A stretch of DNA of 64,000 nt from Diacronema lutheri (GCA_019448385.1 JAGTXO010000008.1:62001-126000); one strand, 5' to 3'. Shown: positions 40,278 through 50,941, counted from the first letter of the stretch. Numbers and translations: made by a program. Notes: generated by a model from the sequence alone, not told the origin.

Positions 40278-40637
40278 GCTGCACGTGGTTTCTGCCGCCC
40301 AATTTCGAACATTCACCCCGGGTGGTGAGTGAGTCGCGTCTGCGCGCGAGTGCACTCGCGCGTCGGCACTCGGCCGCGCCCAGCGGGAGGCGGACGCGCG
40401 CGCGCGCGCGGCATGGCGCGCGCGCAGCTCTCGCCTCGACACATCTGAGCGCGCGCGAGGCCCGCGGGCGCTACGCCCCGACAGGGCCGTCGCGCGGTCG
40501 GGACGAGCAGCTGGCAGCTGCTCAAGTCAGTCACGCCCACCCCTACCATACCTCGAGTGAAGGAGTTGGACGGGTCTCCACTTGGGAGAGGGGAGCAGGC
40601 GCGGGACGCGCGCGCGGGACGCGTGCGCGGGCGCGGT
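40278..40637. promoter_or_regulatory. Divergent spacer between chorismate synthase and Ariadne genes
   Basis: 360 bp with no supported gene. It holds an alternating CG tract (about 40398-40425) and, on the plus side, CACCCCTACCATACCTCGAG about 85 bp before the ATG at 40638. No known motif was matched. Confidence 0.4.
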
Positions 40638-42372
40638 ATGGCCGATGACGAGAGCGAGATGCTCTTCGACAACTCGTGCGACGACGCGAGCGACGCGGAG
40701 GAGGACGACGACGACTACTCGGAGTTTGAGCAGCCGTCGCTCGCGCAGGCGCCGCGGCCCTTCCGCTGCCTGCGCCCCGACGACCTGCGCGAGATGCAGG
40801 CGGCGGCGGTGAAGCGAGTCGCTGAGACGCTGTGCTGCGAGCCGTCGGATGCGACCGTGCTGCTGCGTTCGTTCAAGTGGGACGCCGAGCGCGTGATCAG
40901 CTCCTACTTTGAGAATCCCGAGGGCGTGCTCGAGAAGGCGGGCGTGTGCGGCAGCTCAAACCGCGCGGTCATCGACGCGGCGGCCGCGCAGCCGTACCAG
41001 TGCCCTATCTGCCTCGAGATGGTCACGGCATTCTCGGCGCTTGGCTGCGGCCACCGCGCGTGCACGCCGTGCTACAGTGCGTACGTGGGGCACAAGATTG
41101 ACGACGAGGGCACCGCCGCAGTCCGCGCGCGCTGCCCGTTGGTCAAGTGCCGCGTGCAGCTGACCGACGCGCTGGTCAACGCGCTCGCGACCGACGCGCA
41201 GCGCGCGCGCTACGCTGTCTACCTCGAGCGGGCGTTCGTCGACGACCACCCGCGGCTCGCGTGGTGCCCGGCGCCAAGCTGCACGCACGCCATCCTCATG
41301 GTACAGCCGGCCGACGGGGCGCCGCTCACGGGCGCCGCGCGCGTGGCGTGCGCGTGCGGCGAAGTGTTTTGCTTTGCCTGCCTCCGCGACGACCACTCGC
41401 CTGCCACGTGCGAGCAGCTCCGCCTCTGGCTGATCAAGTGCAAGGACGACTCCGAGACGTACAACTGGCTGCAGGCGAACACACGCGCGTGCCCGGCGTG
41501 CAAGACGTCGGTTGAGAAGAGTGGTGGGTGTAACCATATGACGTGCCGGCACGCGAGCTGCGGGCACGAGTGGTGCTGGGTCTGCGCAGGCCCGTGGAAG
41601 GAGCATTCAGGCACGCGCGCGCGTCGCGCGCGCGCGCACGGGGCCATGCGCCGCGCGCCGCGCCGCGTCGCGTCGCTCACGCCGGAGCGGCCGCGGCGCG
41701 TTCGCGCGCGCGCAGGCAACTTTTACACATGCAACCGTTTCAAGGAGACGGACGACGAGGAGGTGAAGCGCAAGGACCTGAGCAAGGCCGCGCTCGAACG
41801 TTACCTGCACTACTACAGCCGTTACATCAACCACCACTCGTCGCTCATGCTCGAGGAGAAGACGCGCCAGGCTATGGAGGACAAGATCGCCGAGATGCAG
41901 GCGCTTGGCTCGAACTGGCTTGACGGCCAGTACCTGAAGGAGGCGCGCGCGAGAGCGCGCCCGCGCGCCACCGGCCTTGGCCACACGCCTCTGACGCCGG
42001 CGCGAGCTGCCGTGCGCGTGCCGCCCACGCGCGCGGCGTCATGCGCAGGCGACCGAATCGCTCATCGCGTGCAGGCACGCGCTGCAATACACGTATGTGT
42101 ACGCCTTTTATTTGCCGGCCGACAACCACAAGGAGCTCTTCCAGATGGCGCAGCGCGATTTGGAGATGACGACGGAGGACCTTTCCGCCGAGATCGAGAA
42201 GCCCGTGGAGCAGATCGTGCGCCTGACCGTCCTGCACCACCAGCAGATGAGCGAGAGACGGCTTGCCAACCTCTTCAACGCCGTCGAGGCGCACCGCGTC
42301 GCCGAGGCGCAGGCCGCGCTCGAGGCCGCGCACGTGCCGGGCGCGCTCTCGCGGCCGCAGTCGCAGGCGTGA
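40638..42372 (+). CDS. ARI1: Ariadne-type RBR E3 ubiquitin ligase
   Basis: Exons 40638-41610, 41716-41942 and 42049-42372 give about 507 residues. After an acidic N-terminus (DDASDAEEDDDDYSEFEQ) and a UBA-like region there is RING1 (CPICLEMVTAF), an IBR (CACGEVFCFACLRDDH) and RING2 with the catalytic cysteine in SGGCNHMTC. The helical Ariadne domain runs from NFYTCNRFKE to the end. The enzyme takes ubiquitin from E2 onto RING2 Cys and then to a substrate; the Ariadne domain usually autoinhibits it until a neddylated cullin binds. Both introns fit only as GC-AG (TCAG|GCACGC and GAG|GCGCGC); the joins KEHSG|NFYTC and YLKE|ATESL restore family-like sequence. Intron 1 is 105 nt, in frame and stop-free. 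This start gives MADDESEM, as in plant and animal relatives. Confidence 0.92.
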
Positions 42373-42376
42373 CTGT

Positions 42377-42404
42377 GACTCGTGACTCGTGACTCGTGAC
42401 TCGT
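42377..42404. repeat. Four 7-bp repeats after the Ariadne stop
   Basis: GACTCGT occurs four times in tandem immediately after the stop codon (TGA at 42370-42372). The run is flanked by near-palindromic ends (GACTGT and ACTGTCACT). Confidence 0.9.
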
Positions 42405-42442
42405 GACTGTCACTCTGCGAGCCGCGACGCGCGGCGGCGGGT

Positions 42443-42971
42443 CTACGTCCAGCCTCCAGGCACCAGCGCTTTGCCGCGCACATGCAGGCGCGCAGTCGCG
42501 GCAAAGCTGATGACGCGCAGCGCCGTTTCGTCGGTGCGCACGGGCGGCGCGCCCAACGCACGGCGCGCGCTCGCCGAGATGCGGCCTCTGGAGGCCATCG
42601 AATGCGGTCGGCGCTCGCGCGAGCATGTACTCGCGCAGCGGCTTCCGGTCGCCGTCTGTGCCGACGCACGCCTCGATCGCGCGCCGCATCGGCGTCGCGT
42701 CGCGCGTTGCGACGGTGGAAGCGACGGTGGAGCTTTCGGCGCGGGCAAGTCTGTGGCATTGGAACGCCTCCTCGCCGGCTGACCGCGGCGTTCCGCGAGG
42801 CGTCTTCAGACTTGCCCGCGCCGCAAGCGCCGCCGGCGACCGTGTACCGGCAGGGGGGTGGGAGGGCGGGCGGGCGGGGGGGGGTGGGGGGGGGGGGATG
42901 GGGGGGTCGGGGGGGGGGAGGGGGGGAAACCGTGTACTGGCCGCCGGCAGGGGGGTGGGAGGGCGGGCGGG

Positions 42972-43012
<41 letters not shown>

Positions 43013-43079
43013 GGGTTGGGGGGCTGCTGGGCCTTTGCACGAAAGACTTGAGCGCATTTTGGAGCTCGGGGCGTGGCAT
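42443..43079 (-). CDS. Possible three-exon gene of unknown function
   Basis: I do not recognise this protein, and the model is tentative. Exons 43079-43041 (MPRPELQNALKSF), 42803-42562 and 42506-42443 join into 114 residues through a GT donor (TTC|GTGCAAAG) with a CTGAAG acceptor and a 55-nt intron (CC|GTGCGTTG...ATCAG). Exon 2 contains DATPMRRAIEACVGTDGD and REYMLARAPTAFDGLQ, and exon 3 ends RGKALVPGGWT before TAG. The main support is that phases match at both joins. In addition, the long G-rich tract on the plus strand (42845-43013) is a C-rich tract on this strand, as in introns of the certain genes. The first exon and the start are weakest. No domain, leader or membrane segment is visible. 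Confidence 0.35.
42849..43013. repeat. Duplicated G-rich block with long G homopolymers
   Basis: GGCAGGGGGGTGGGAGGGCG followed by GGCGGGCGG occurs at about 42849 and again at about 42946, each followed by a long G run (the second is over 35 G). The block lies within the proposed intron 1 of the minus-strand gene. It has many G-quadruplex-type runs. Confidence 0.9.
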
Positions 43080-43342
43080 GCAAACCCCGAGCTCGTCCGG
43101 GCCGGCGGAGGCACACGCGAGGCGAGGATCGACGCAACTTCCGTGCGTGCGCGCTCCAGCTCGGAGGTCTGGAGGCTCTTTGGCACAACCCCCGAGCGTT
43201 GCACGCGAAGACGATGCCGGCAATCGTACCGAGGGCCGCACATTCGCACCGCCGACCGCCGCCAACCGGGCAAATCCCTCCCTGCGCCATTTCTTCACGC
43301 CGGTCGAGGAGGAGTCTTGTCCGCAAGCGTGGCTCCTCGACC

Positions 43343-44680
43343 ATGGACGAGGTCGAGGCCTTGCGCTGCATGTACGGCGATGAGCTGCGCGAGCTCGCTC
43401 TCGACGGTGGCGCGCGTGAGCTCGAGATCGATGTCCCGATCAGTCTCGATGCGCCGATCGACGTGACGTGCGGTGCGCGACGCGCGTCGGTGCGCCACCT
43501 CAGCCTCACGCTGCGCATCCGCCTGCCGGACGGCTACCCTGCCACAGCGCCGCCGCACTTTGCGCTCATCTCGTGCTGGCTCGAGCCGAGCCAGCACGCT
43601 CATCTGCTCGCCGTGCTCACCACCGAGTGGGAGGGCATGCACGACGGCGTGCTCATCTGCTGGGTCGAGCGGCTGCGCGCGGACGCGGCGAGCGGTCTTG
43701 GCGAGGTCGTGCTCGCCGAGCGCGCCAGCGCGGAGGGTGGCGTGGACGAGTGCGAGCGCCCCAAAGAGCGCGCGCCGAGTGGGCAGGTCGAGCGCGCACG
43801 CGCAGGCTGGGCGAGCGCGCACGTCGCGCCGGTGGAGGGCGGCGTGATCGTGCGCGAACCGCACGGCGCGTTCGAGGCGCTGCTCGCGGAGGATGCGCGG
43901 CGCGTGGACGAGGTGGACGGCGCGCGGCAGGTGCGGTGCGCCATTTGCCTGGACGATGTGTTGCGCCGCGCGTGCCCCGCGCTCGCCGGTTGCGCGCACT
44001 CGTTTTGCCGCGGCTGCCTGCGCGCGGCGCTTGAGGCGCGGATCCGGCAGAGGGGTGCGCTCGCACTCGGCTGCCCTGAGTGCGCCGTGCAGCTGCTGCC
44101 GACCGAGGTGTCGGCGCTTGTCGAGCCGGAGCTGTATGCGTTGCATGAGCGGCAGACGCTCCTCGCGTCCCTCGCCGGCATGGACGACATGACCTGGTGC
44201 CCGCTCGCGCACTGCCAGGCGGCGGTCGTGCTCGAGCGCGACGCCGACGGGGCGCTCGACAAACTCGGCCGGTGCGCGCAGTGCGGCTTTTGCTTCTGCA
44301 CGCTCTGCCAGCGCTCGTGGCACGGCGACGGCCCGTGCTCCGACTTCAAGCGCAGGTGGGACGCTGCGGACGCCGCCGAGCGCGCCGCGCTCGAGACGCG
44401 GTTTGGGCGGCACGCGATCGAGGAGATCGAATCGACGCACCTGATCAGCAGCACGACGCAAGGCTGTCCGTGCTGCCGCGCGCCGATTGAGAAGAACGGT
44501 GGGTGCCATCACATGCGCTGCGCGTCGTGCGCGCACGAGTGGTGCTGGCTCTGCCGCGGCAAATATTCCGCGACGCATTTTACGACGAGCGGCGCCGGCT
44601 GCCGCCAATTTGGGCCGGACTTCTTCGCCGAGGTGGCGCGCGCGCTCCGTGAGGAGCGGCCCAGCGGTAACGTGAGCTAG
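43343..44680 (+). CDS. RNF14: RNF14-type RBR E3 ubiquitin ligase with RWD domain
   Basis: A single exon of 445 residues. It begins MDEVEALRCMYGDELRELAL and continues with LTLRIRLPDGYPATAPPHF, an RWD domain (about 1-110). RING1 follows at CAICLDDVLRRACPALAGCA, then an IBR region (CAQCGFCFCTLCQRSWHGD). RING2 comes last: GCPCCRAPIEKNGGCHHMRC contains the catalytic cysteine in GGCHHMRC, then CAHEWCWLCRGKY. RWD plus RBR is the RNF14 arrangement. In animals RNF14 ubiquitinates translation factors on stalled ribosomes, but the substrate here is unknown. It is the second RBR ligase in 4 kb; it is clearly a different subfamily from the Ariadne gene, so this is not a recent tandem duplication. Confidence 0.9.
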   Translation: MDEVEALRCMYGDELRELALDGGARELEIDVPISLDAPIDVTCGARRASVRHLSLTLRIRLPDGYPATAPPHFALISCWLEPSQHAHLLAVLTTEWEGMHDGVLICWVERLRADAASGLGEVVLAERASAEGGVDECERPKERAPSGQVERARAGWASAHVAPVEGGVIVREPHGAFEALLAEDARRVDEVDGARQVRCAICLDDVLRRACPALAGCAHSFCRGCLRAALEARIRQRGALALGCPECAVQLLPTEVSALVEPELYALHERQTLLASLAGMDDMTWCPLAHCQAAVVLERDADGALDKLGRCAQCGFCFCTLCQRSWHGDGPCSDFKRRWDAADAAERAALETRFGRHAIEEIESTHLISSTTQGCPCCRAPIEKNGGCHHMRCASCAHEWCWLCRGKYSATHFTTSGAGCRQFGPDFFAEVARALREERPSGNVS

Positions 44681-44703
44681 AGTTGAATGACACGCGGTGT
44701 GCA

Positions 44704-46055
44704 TCAGCTTGCCGAGCGCTCGCGCAGCGCGGCAATGGTCGCCGCGCGCACCGACTGGCCGTCGACCCTGTCTTTGTGTGCTGCGCCCGCCGCACGCACG
44801 CAACGTTGCGCTCGCAGCGCGTGAGCGGCCGCCGCTCCATGCGCACGCACGCGAGAAGATGACGTGCGCCGCGCGAGCGCGCGCGCGGCGCGCGTGGGCG
44901 CGCGGCTCGCGCGCGACACGTGCGCGCGCGCGCTCACCCTTCATCACCGCTCCGACCACTTTGCCCGCCTGCTCTGGCGAGGCCACGCCGGTCTGCTCGA
45001 TGGCGAGCTCGACCCACTCGCGCAGCTGCTGAGCGGTGGGCCCCGCGGGCAAAAACTCAGAGATCACCGCAGCCTCTTTGCGCTCCTGGAACTCGCCCAC
45101 GTGCAGCGGGGCCAAAAGGGCGACACGGAGTGGGATGGGCTCAGGACGGGGCACGCGCCTCTCCGCGCGCAGGCTCGTCGGCCGCAGCCCGGCGCGCGCG
45201 CGCGCGCGCGCGCACCTGCGCTTGACGCTCGTCGCTGCCGGCGAAGGCCTCGATCGCCTCGTGCCTCTGCTTGAGCAGCTGGCGGAGCGCAGCGATGCAG
45301 CCAGCCTCATGCAGCTTGCCGCCCGCGCCTGCGCGCGTCTGCTCGAGCTGGAAGGCGGCGCGGATGCTGCGCAGCGCGCTCAGCCGGTCCGTCTGCTTGG
45401 CCTTCATCGCGTCATGCAGCGCGGCTTCAACCCGTGCCGCCGTGCCGCCCACCGGCACGCCCGTGGCCGCGCCGGGCGCGGGCGGCGACGCTGCGCGGTC
45501 GCGCGCGGCCGGCTCGGACTCGGGCTCGGCGTGCGGCGCGGCGTATTTGGCCGGCGCGACTGGATGGCCGTCGCGTGCGCTCGACGGCGCGCCCTCCGCA
45601 CCGACTGCATCGACTATCGCCGAGCCCGCCTCCCTTGTCGCGCCCGCCGGCCCATCTGCGGGCGGCGGCGCCGCGTCGGGCGCGTGGCTGAGCGCGTCGT
45701 CGATCAGCAGCCGAAGCTGTGCGCGCACGACGGCGCGATTCTCCTCGGCGGTCTCGTGCACCCTGCCCACGAGCTTGAGCATGCCCGTGCTTGCGTCGAA
45801 CCGCGGGCCCGCGACGAGCGCGAGTCGCTCGAGCTGCGCGTCGGTGAGGTGCAGCTCCGAGACGGCGACGCGGAGCGACACCTTTTCGTGCGGCTTGTTG
45901 GGCTCGCCGGTCGGCCCCGAGCCGTCAGGCACGATCAGCAACGTCTGCGTGAAGTGCAACGTCGCCGTCGCGCGCGGCTCGGCCGCCGTGGATAGCGGCC
46001 GCGCGCGCGCGATGAGCCGCGCCGTGAGGCCGCGCAAAGCGATTGTGCGCGCCAT
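44704..46055 (-). CDS. Mitochondrial mS35-YqeY fusion protein
   Basis: Exons 46055-45216, 45085-44938 and 44780-44704 give 354 residues. The start MARTIALRGLTARLIARARP followed by LSTAAEPR is a typical mitochondrial presequence. Residues about 25-130 resemble mS35 (MRPS35) of the mitochondrial small ribosomal subunit: HEKVSLRVAVSELHLTDAQ, then LVAGPRFDASTGMLKL and a helix. After an Ala/Pro linker comes a YqeY/GatB-tail-like domain: ARVEAALHDAMKAKQTDRLS, LRSIRAAFQ, LLKQRHEAIEAFAG, EAAVISEFLPAGPTAQQL and VVGAVMKAHKDRVDGQSV. Bacterial YqeY is linked to tRNA-dependent amidotransferase tails. The joins ERQAQ|ERKEA and MK|AHKD are in phase. Domain identities are from pattern recognition only; the mS35 part is the less certain of the two. 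Confidence 0.75.
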
Positions 46056-46090
46056 CGTCGTGGCGTTCACGCGTTCTGCTTCCTGCCGTT

Positions 46091-46915
46091 ATGGCCGCCC
46101 CGGACGACGCCCCGGTGGCTGCGATGGCCGAGTCGGTGCTCTCGTCGATCTTGGCACGGAACGAGCGGCTGGGCAAGACGTCGCGTCTGCTCGGCCGCAT
46201 GTGCTTTGTCGGCCAGCTGCCCGGCCAGCAGCAGCGCCAGCTCCTCGCGTGGCACAAGAGCGCGGTCGCAAAGCTCACGACCGACGCCGCGCCCGAAGGG
46301 GTGACCGGCCTGCTGCTGCTCTACCCCGCGCACTTCATGCACGTGATCGAGGTGCGCACCGCGCCGCGCCGCGCGGTCTCCGCGCGCGCTCCTGCCGGCC
46401 CGCCACTTTCTCGACCTCGCCGCGCGCCGCCCGTCCGCCGCGCGCCTCAGGCTGAGCTCTCTCAGCTGAGCGACTTTGCGCAGCAGCTCGTGCCGCTTGC
46501 CGCGGCGGGGGAGATGGCGCTCGAGGTCCGCGTACTCGCCTCCACCGACGACATCCCCGCGCGCCTCTTCCCAGCCTGGCTCTCGTCGACCGTCGGCCAG
46601 CACAGCGGCGGCTCGCTGCGCGGAGAGGGCGTCGTGCACGTGCCGATGCCCGCGCGGATAGCCGACGCGTACACCGGCGTGCTCAAGCTCGGCCGCGCGC
46701 TGGGCAGCGCGAAGAAGGCGGACCGCGATGCGATGCTCAACGACTTGCGCATCCGGCACGCGGCCGCGCTGCCGACACAGGAGGTGCTCGCCGAGGTGAG
46801 CCAAGCGGACGACGCGCTCGCAGTCGACGAGTTCGTCGACATCTTTTGCCGGCCCATCGACATCAAGCTCGACCGTGAGGTCGTCTGGCCCATTGAGACG
46901 GAGATCGTGTACTGA
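46091..46915 (+). CDS. TEX47/BLUF-like fold protein
   Basis: Exons 46091-46351 and 46451-46915 give 241 residues. The N-terminal half has the BLUF-like ferredoxin fold signature: GRMCFVGQLPG, then EGVTGLLLLYPAHFMHVIE. After the intron (99 nt, in frame, stop-free) comes ALEVRVLASTDDIPARLFPA, a block shared with the animal protein TEX47. True BLUF photoreceptors need a Tyr early and a Gln before the LEG motif; here these positions look like Phe and His, so flavin photochemistry is unlikely. The C-terminal part (VDEFVDIFCRPIDIKLDREV) is helical. TEX47-like proteins are often found in ciliated lineages. The start lies 35 bp from the divergent mS35-YqeY start. Confidence 0.7.
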   Translation: MAAPDDAPVAAMAESVLSSILARNERLGKTSRLLGRMCFVGQLPGQQQRQLLAWHKSAVAKLTTDAAPEGVTGLLLLYPAHFMHVIEVRTAPRRAVSARAPAGPPLSRPRRAPPVRRAPQAELSQLSDFAQQLVPLAAAGEMALEVRVLASTDDIPARLFPAWLSSTVGQHSGGSLRGEGVVHVPMPARIADAYTGVLKLGRALGSAKKADRDAMLNDLRIRHAAALPTQEVLAEVSQADDALAVDEFVDIFCRPIDIKLDREVVWPIETEIVY

Positions 46916-46994
46916 GCACGGAGGGCGCAAGAGCCACGGGTCACCAGACGCTTTCAGCAGAGTCCTTAAAGTGGGGGGAAGTGCTGCAGATGAG

Positions 46995-49900
46995 CTAAGC
47001 GCCCTCGTCGTCGTCCTCATCGTCAGCGGCGATCACCCGCCGCCGCTTGCCGCTCCCTGCAGGCGGCGCGGCTGCAGCCGAGGCGTTGCCCGCCCCAACG
47101 TCCGACGGCTCGACGCCCGGCCCATCGTCACCCTGCATGCCGTCCGCAGCCGCGTCCTCATTCGCGCCCGCCCCGTTCGCGATCGCATCGTCGTCCTCGT
47201 CGCCCACGCCGTCGTTGCCCTCATCGCCATCGTCGCCAAAGAGCGCGTCGGCGTTCGCGCGCTGCGCGGCAAAGTCGCCGTCGCGTGCCTCGGCCTCGCC
47301 CTCCTCGCCATCGTCCTCAACGTGCCCGCGCGCCTCCGGGATGCCGGCGTCGTCGTCGTCGTCGTCGTCGTCCATCGGTGCATCCGCCTCCTCCGCCTCC
47401 TCCGCGTCCGCGTCCCCATCCTCGCGCGCCTCGGCGGCGGCACCACCGCCATCGTCCTCGCCGTCCGCCTCCTTCCCCTTTTTGCTCCGCTTGCGCCGCC
47501 GTGCCTTTGGCTTGGCCTCGCCCTTGCGCTTTCGCTTCTCCGCCGCGAGCTGCGGCCCGCCGTCGACGTCGCCTTCCGCGCCGCCCCCATCGCCCCCACC
47601 GCCTCCATCGTCCTCGTCGTCGGCACCGGCGCGCGCCTTGCGCGCCTCGCGCCGCTCGGCGGCAATTCGCTCCTGCTCCTTCTCGTGCAGCAGGCGCGCG
47701 TTGAACTGGGCAAGGCGCGCGCGCTGCTCGGCGAGGCGCTTGCCCGCGTCGTCGTCGCTGATCGCCGTTGCCGCGTTCTCCGCGCGCTGCGCGCGTGCAG
47801 CCGCCTCCGCCTTGCGCTCGAGATCGGCGGCGATCGCGGCGGCGCGCATGTCCTCGTCCGAATGGCGCGCCTGCGCGTCGTTGTACCGCTCGCGGAGTGG
47901 CGCGCGCAGGCCGGCGCACCGGGCCGCGTACGCCTTGGCGTGGTCCTCGGGCAGCGCGTCGAGGTCGGCCCAGCACGCCACGCCGCTCGCCGGCGCGGCC
48001 GGCGGCGCGGCGGCGCGCTCCACGCCGCCGTTCTGCGTGGCCGCTGCGGCTGCGCTCGCTGCGCGCGCGCTCGCGACGCGCGCGAAGAGGCGCGAGGCAA
48101 GCTCAACCTGCGCGGATGCGGCGCGCAGTGCGTCGGCTGGCGCTCGCTCGTCCTGCGAAGTCACAGACGCCGAGCGGTAGAGCGTGAGTGCCAAGTTGTA
48201 CCAGAGCATCGCGCTCGTTGGGTGCGAGTGCAGCGCGCGCGAGAGCGTGCGCTTCGCGTCGTGCAGCAGGCCCGCGCGGTACTGGGCGTGTGCGAGCTGC
48301 AGGCGCAGGCCGACCTCCGCCTCTGACGCGCCGTGCGCCGCGCCGTGCGGCTGCAGCGCCGCGTGCCTCAGGCAGTTGTCGTAGAGCTTGATCGCGAGGA
48401 GGTGCCTGCAGGCCAACGCGCAGGAAGGGGGGTGGGGTGGGGGGGGGGGGGGGAATAGGGAAATGGGGGAAGGGGGAAAGGAAGGGGGGGGGGGGGGGCG
48501 GGGGAAAGGCGCGCGCGTGGGCGCGCAGCACACGGTCGCGGCGCGGCGCGGCGCGGCGCGGCGCACCGGCCCTCGCGCAGATGAATGTGCGCGAGATTGG
48601 CCGCGGCCGATGTGAGCTCAGGCCCGCCACCCGCCTCGAGCACGAGGGTGAAGATCTCCTTCGCCTGCGAGACGCGGCGGCAGTGGCAATGCGCGCGCGG
48701 CGGGCGGTGGCACGCGCTCGGCGGCGGCGGCGTGGCGGCGCGCGCGTCGCGCGCACGCTCGGACGGGACATGGTCGTGCGCGCGCCGCCGCACCTCAAGC
48801 AGGTAGCCCTTCTCGGCGAGCACAACGCCCACGCCGTGCGCGGCGAACATGTTGGTCGGCTCGCGCTGGAGCACGCGCGTATAGAGATCGAGGGCACGGT
48901 CGGCCTTCGGAGGCTTGCCCGCGCGCGCGGCCTCGACGTCGTCCTGGTGGGAGGCGGACGCGACGAAGATGTTGCCGATCGAGATCATTGCGTACGCATC
49001 GCGCCGGTCGTCCGCAGCGCCGTCGCGCAGCACCGAGTCGAAGGCCTGCTTGGCGCGGTGCCACTCGCGCGCACCCGCGTGCAGCCCACCCAGCAGACAG
49101 CGCACGTCGGCATTGGTAGGGTTGAGGCTCGCGGCCTGGCGCAGTCGCGTCTCCGCCTCGGCGCGCTGCCCGCGCGCGAGCGCGCACGTCGCGAGCCCGA
49201 TGAAGGCGTCCGCATACGTCGGGTGTTCTTTTGCGATCCCAGCGTACGCGCGCTCGGCGACGGCGAGCTCGCCGCTTCGCTCGTGGAGCAGCGCGCAGTT
49301 GTACGCGATGGTGACGCGAATGCCGTCGAGCGCGGGCGGCGCAGCGTCACCCGCGCCGCCGCCACCGCCGTCCGCGAGACGGAGCGCGCGCTCGAACGCC
49401 TCCTCCGCGTCGCGTGGCTTGCCCAGCCGAGCGCGGATCACACCCACGTTGTTCCACAGCGACGCCGGCGTGCGGCGCGCGCGCGAGCGGAACGCGTCGA
49501 CGGCGCGCGCGTACGCATCGAGCGCGGCGTGCAGCCGATCGGGCTCAGAGAGCGGCGCGCCGTCCGTCGGCGCAACGCCGGCACCACCCACCGCCGCGCC
49601 GGCCGCCGCGCCGGCCGCCGCGCCGGCCGCCGAGCATGCCGCAGCTGTCGGTGCGGCCACGCTGGCGGCGCCGCCGCGCGTGCGCACGTGCGCGAGGAGG
49701 AGCCACGAGTCGGGGTCGGATTCGTCAAGCGCGACGAGCTGCTCGAGCGCGCGCGCCGCCTCGTCCAGCCGGCCGGCTTCGAGCAGCACGCGCGCGAGCA
49801 CGCGCAGCGGCTCGGGCGCGGCCGGGTGCGCGCGCGCTGTGGTGCGAAGCGGCGCGAGCGCGGCTTCGAGCTCGCCCGCGCGCGCGTGCATGAGACCAAC

Positions 49901-50941
49901 GCCGTACTGCGCGAGGACAAAGTTGGGCGCAATCTTGGCCGCCTCTGAGTAAAACTGCCGCGCGCCCGCCCACGCCTCCTTGGCGTGCTGGTTGCGCGCG
50001 AGGTGCCAGTAGGACTCTGCGCGTGAGCGGCTGGAGGTCGCCGCCTGGTACGCCTGCCGCGCGAACTGCTCGACCTTGGCGTAGTCGCGCGCATAGAAGA
50101 AGTGGTTGGCGAGCTGGTTGAGCACGTGCGGGTTTGCCGGCTCCACGCGGTGCAGCGCCGCCAGCCTGCGCACCCCCTCGCGCACCGAGTGCGCGTCGGT
50201 AGCATCGTGCGTGAGCTCGAGCGCGAGCGCGTACGCCGCGTCCGCGTTCTGCGGCTCAAGCTGGAGCGCGCGCTCGAAGCAGGCACGCGCGAGCGCGGGC
50301 TGCTTGAGCTGCGCGTAGCATAGCCCGAGCCCGAGCCGCACGCCCGCCGGCGGCTGCGCGCAGCTCGTGAGCAGCTGGCGGAAGAGCCGGAGCGCGTCCG
50401 CATAGCCGCCGTGCACAAAGTGGCAGACGGCAAGGCCGAGCACAGCGAGCGGCTCTGCGGGGCGCTCAAGCAGTGCCTGCTCAAAAGCGCGGCGGGCGCG
50501 CGATGGGTCCGTCGCGTCCGTCCCGTCGTGCAGGTGCAAGAAGCCTCGGCCGAGCTTGATGCGCGCGTCGGAAAGGTCGACCGCGTCTGCGCGCGTGAAG
50601 AGCTGCGCCGCATCGTCGAGCAGCTTCTTGCGCTCGCGGCGGTCGGGGATGGCAAGCGCAGCGTTAAGCGAGTGTCCTGCCAACGCGAGAAGCAGCGAGA
50701 CGCGCTCCGCCTTCGCGTCGGGGAAGATGTCCTCCTTGATCTCGCAGCTCTCTCTTAGCACGAGTTGCCCCTGCGCAGGCCGGCCGGCGGCGTAGTAGGC
50801 GAGGGCGCACTGCAGCCAGACGTCGAGTGTCGCCGTCTCACCCGTGAGCACGTCGATCAAATCGTTCGCATCGTCGGGCAGCGCGTCGAGCGGCACCTCC
50901 ACCACCTCGTCCACGCCATACACGGGGATCAGCAGCGACAT
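46995..50941 (-). CDS. CTR9: Paf1 complex subunit CTR9
   Basis: A TPR scaffold of the Paf1 complex on elongating RNA polymerase II. Exons 50941-48794, 48664-48567 and 48405-46995 give 1,218 residues. It starts MSLLIPVYGVDEVVEVPLDA and continues through many TPR helices, including KLGRGFLHLHDG, NQLANHFFYARDYAKVEQFA and GVGLMHARAGELEAAL. Exon 2 carries QAKEIFTLVLEAGGG and AHIHLREGR, and exon 3 resumes HLLAIKLYDNCLR; these joins match CTR9 closely. The C-terminal 300 residues are highly charged (KRKRKGEAKPKARRRKRSKK, then long Asp/Glu runs) and end DEDDDEGA, as in CTR9 of other eukaryotes. The second intron has a long C tract in the sense strand just after the donor. Alanine-rich insertions separate some TPRs. 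Confidence 0.93.

Noticed and set aside
41611-41715. Reading the Ariadne first intron as exon
   Set aside because: It would insert 35 Arg/Ala-rich residues between RING2 and the Ariadne domain, where the family is continuous.
43295-45310. 671-residue minus-strand open frame over the RNF14 gene
   Set aside because: It is antisense to an intact RWD-RBR protein and has shadow composition; only its 5' part coincides with the real YqeY exon.
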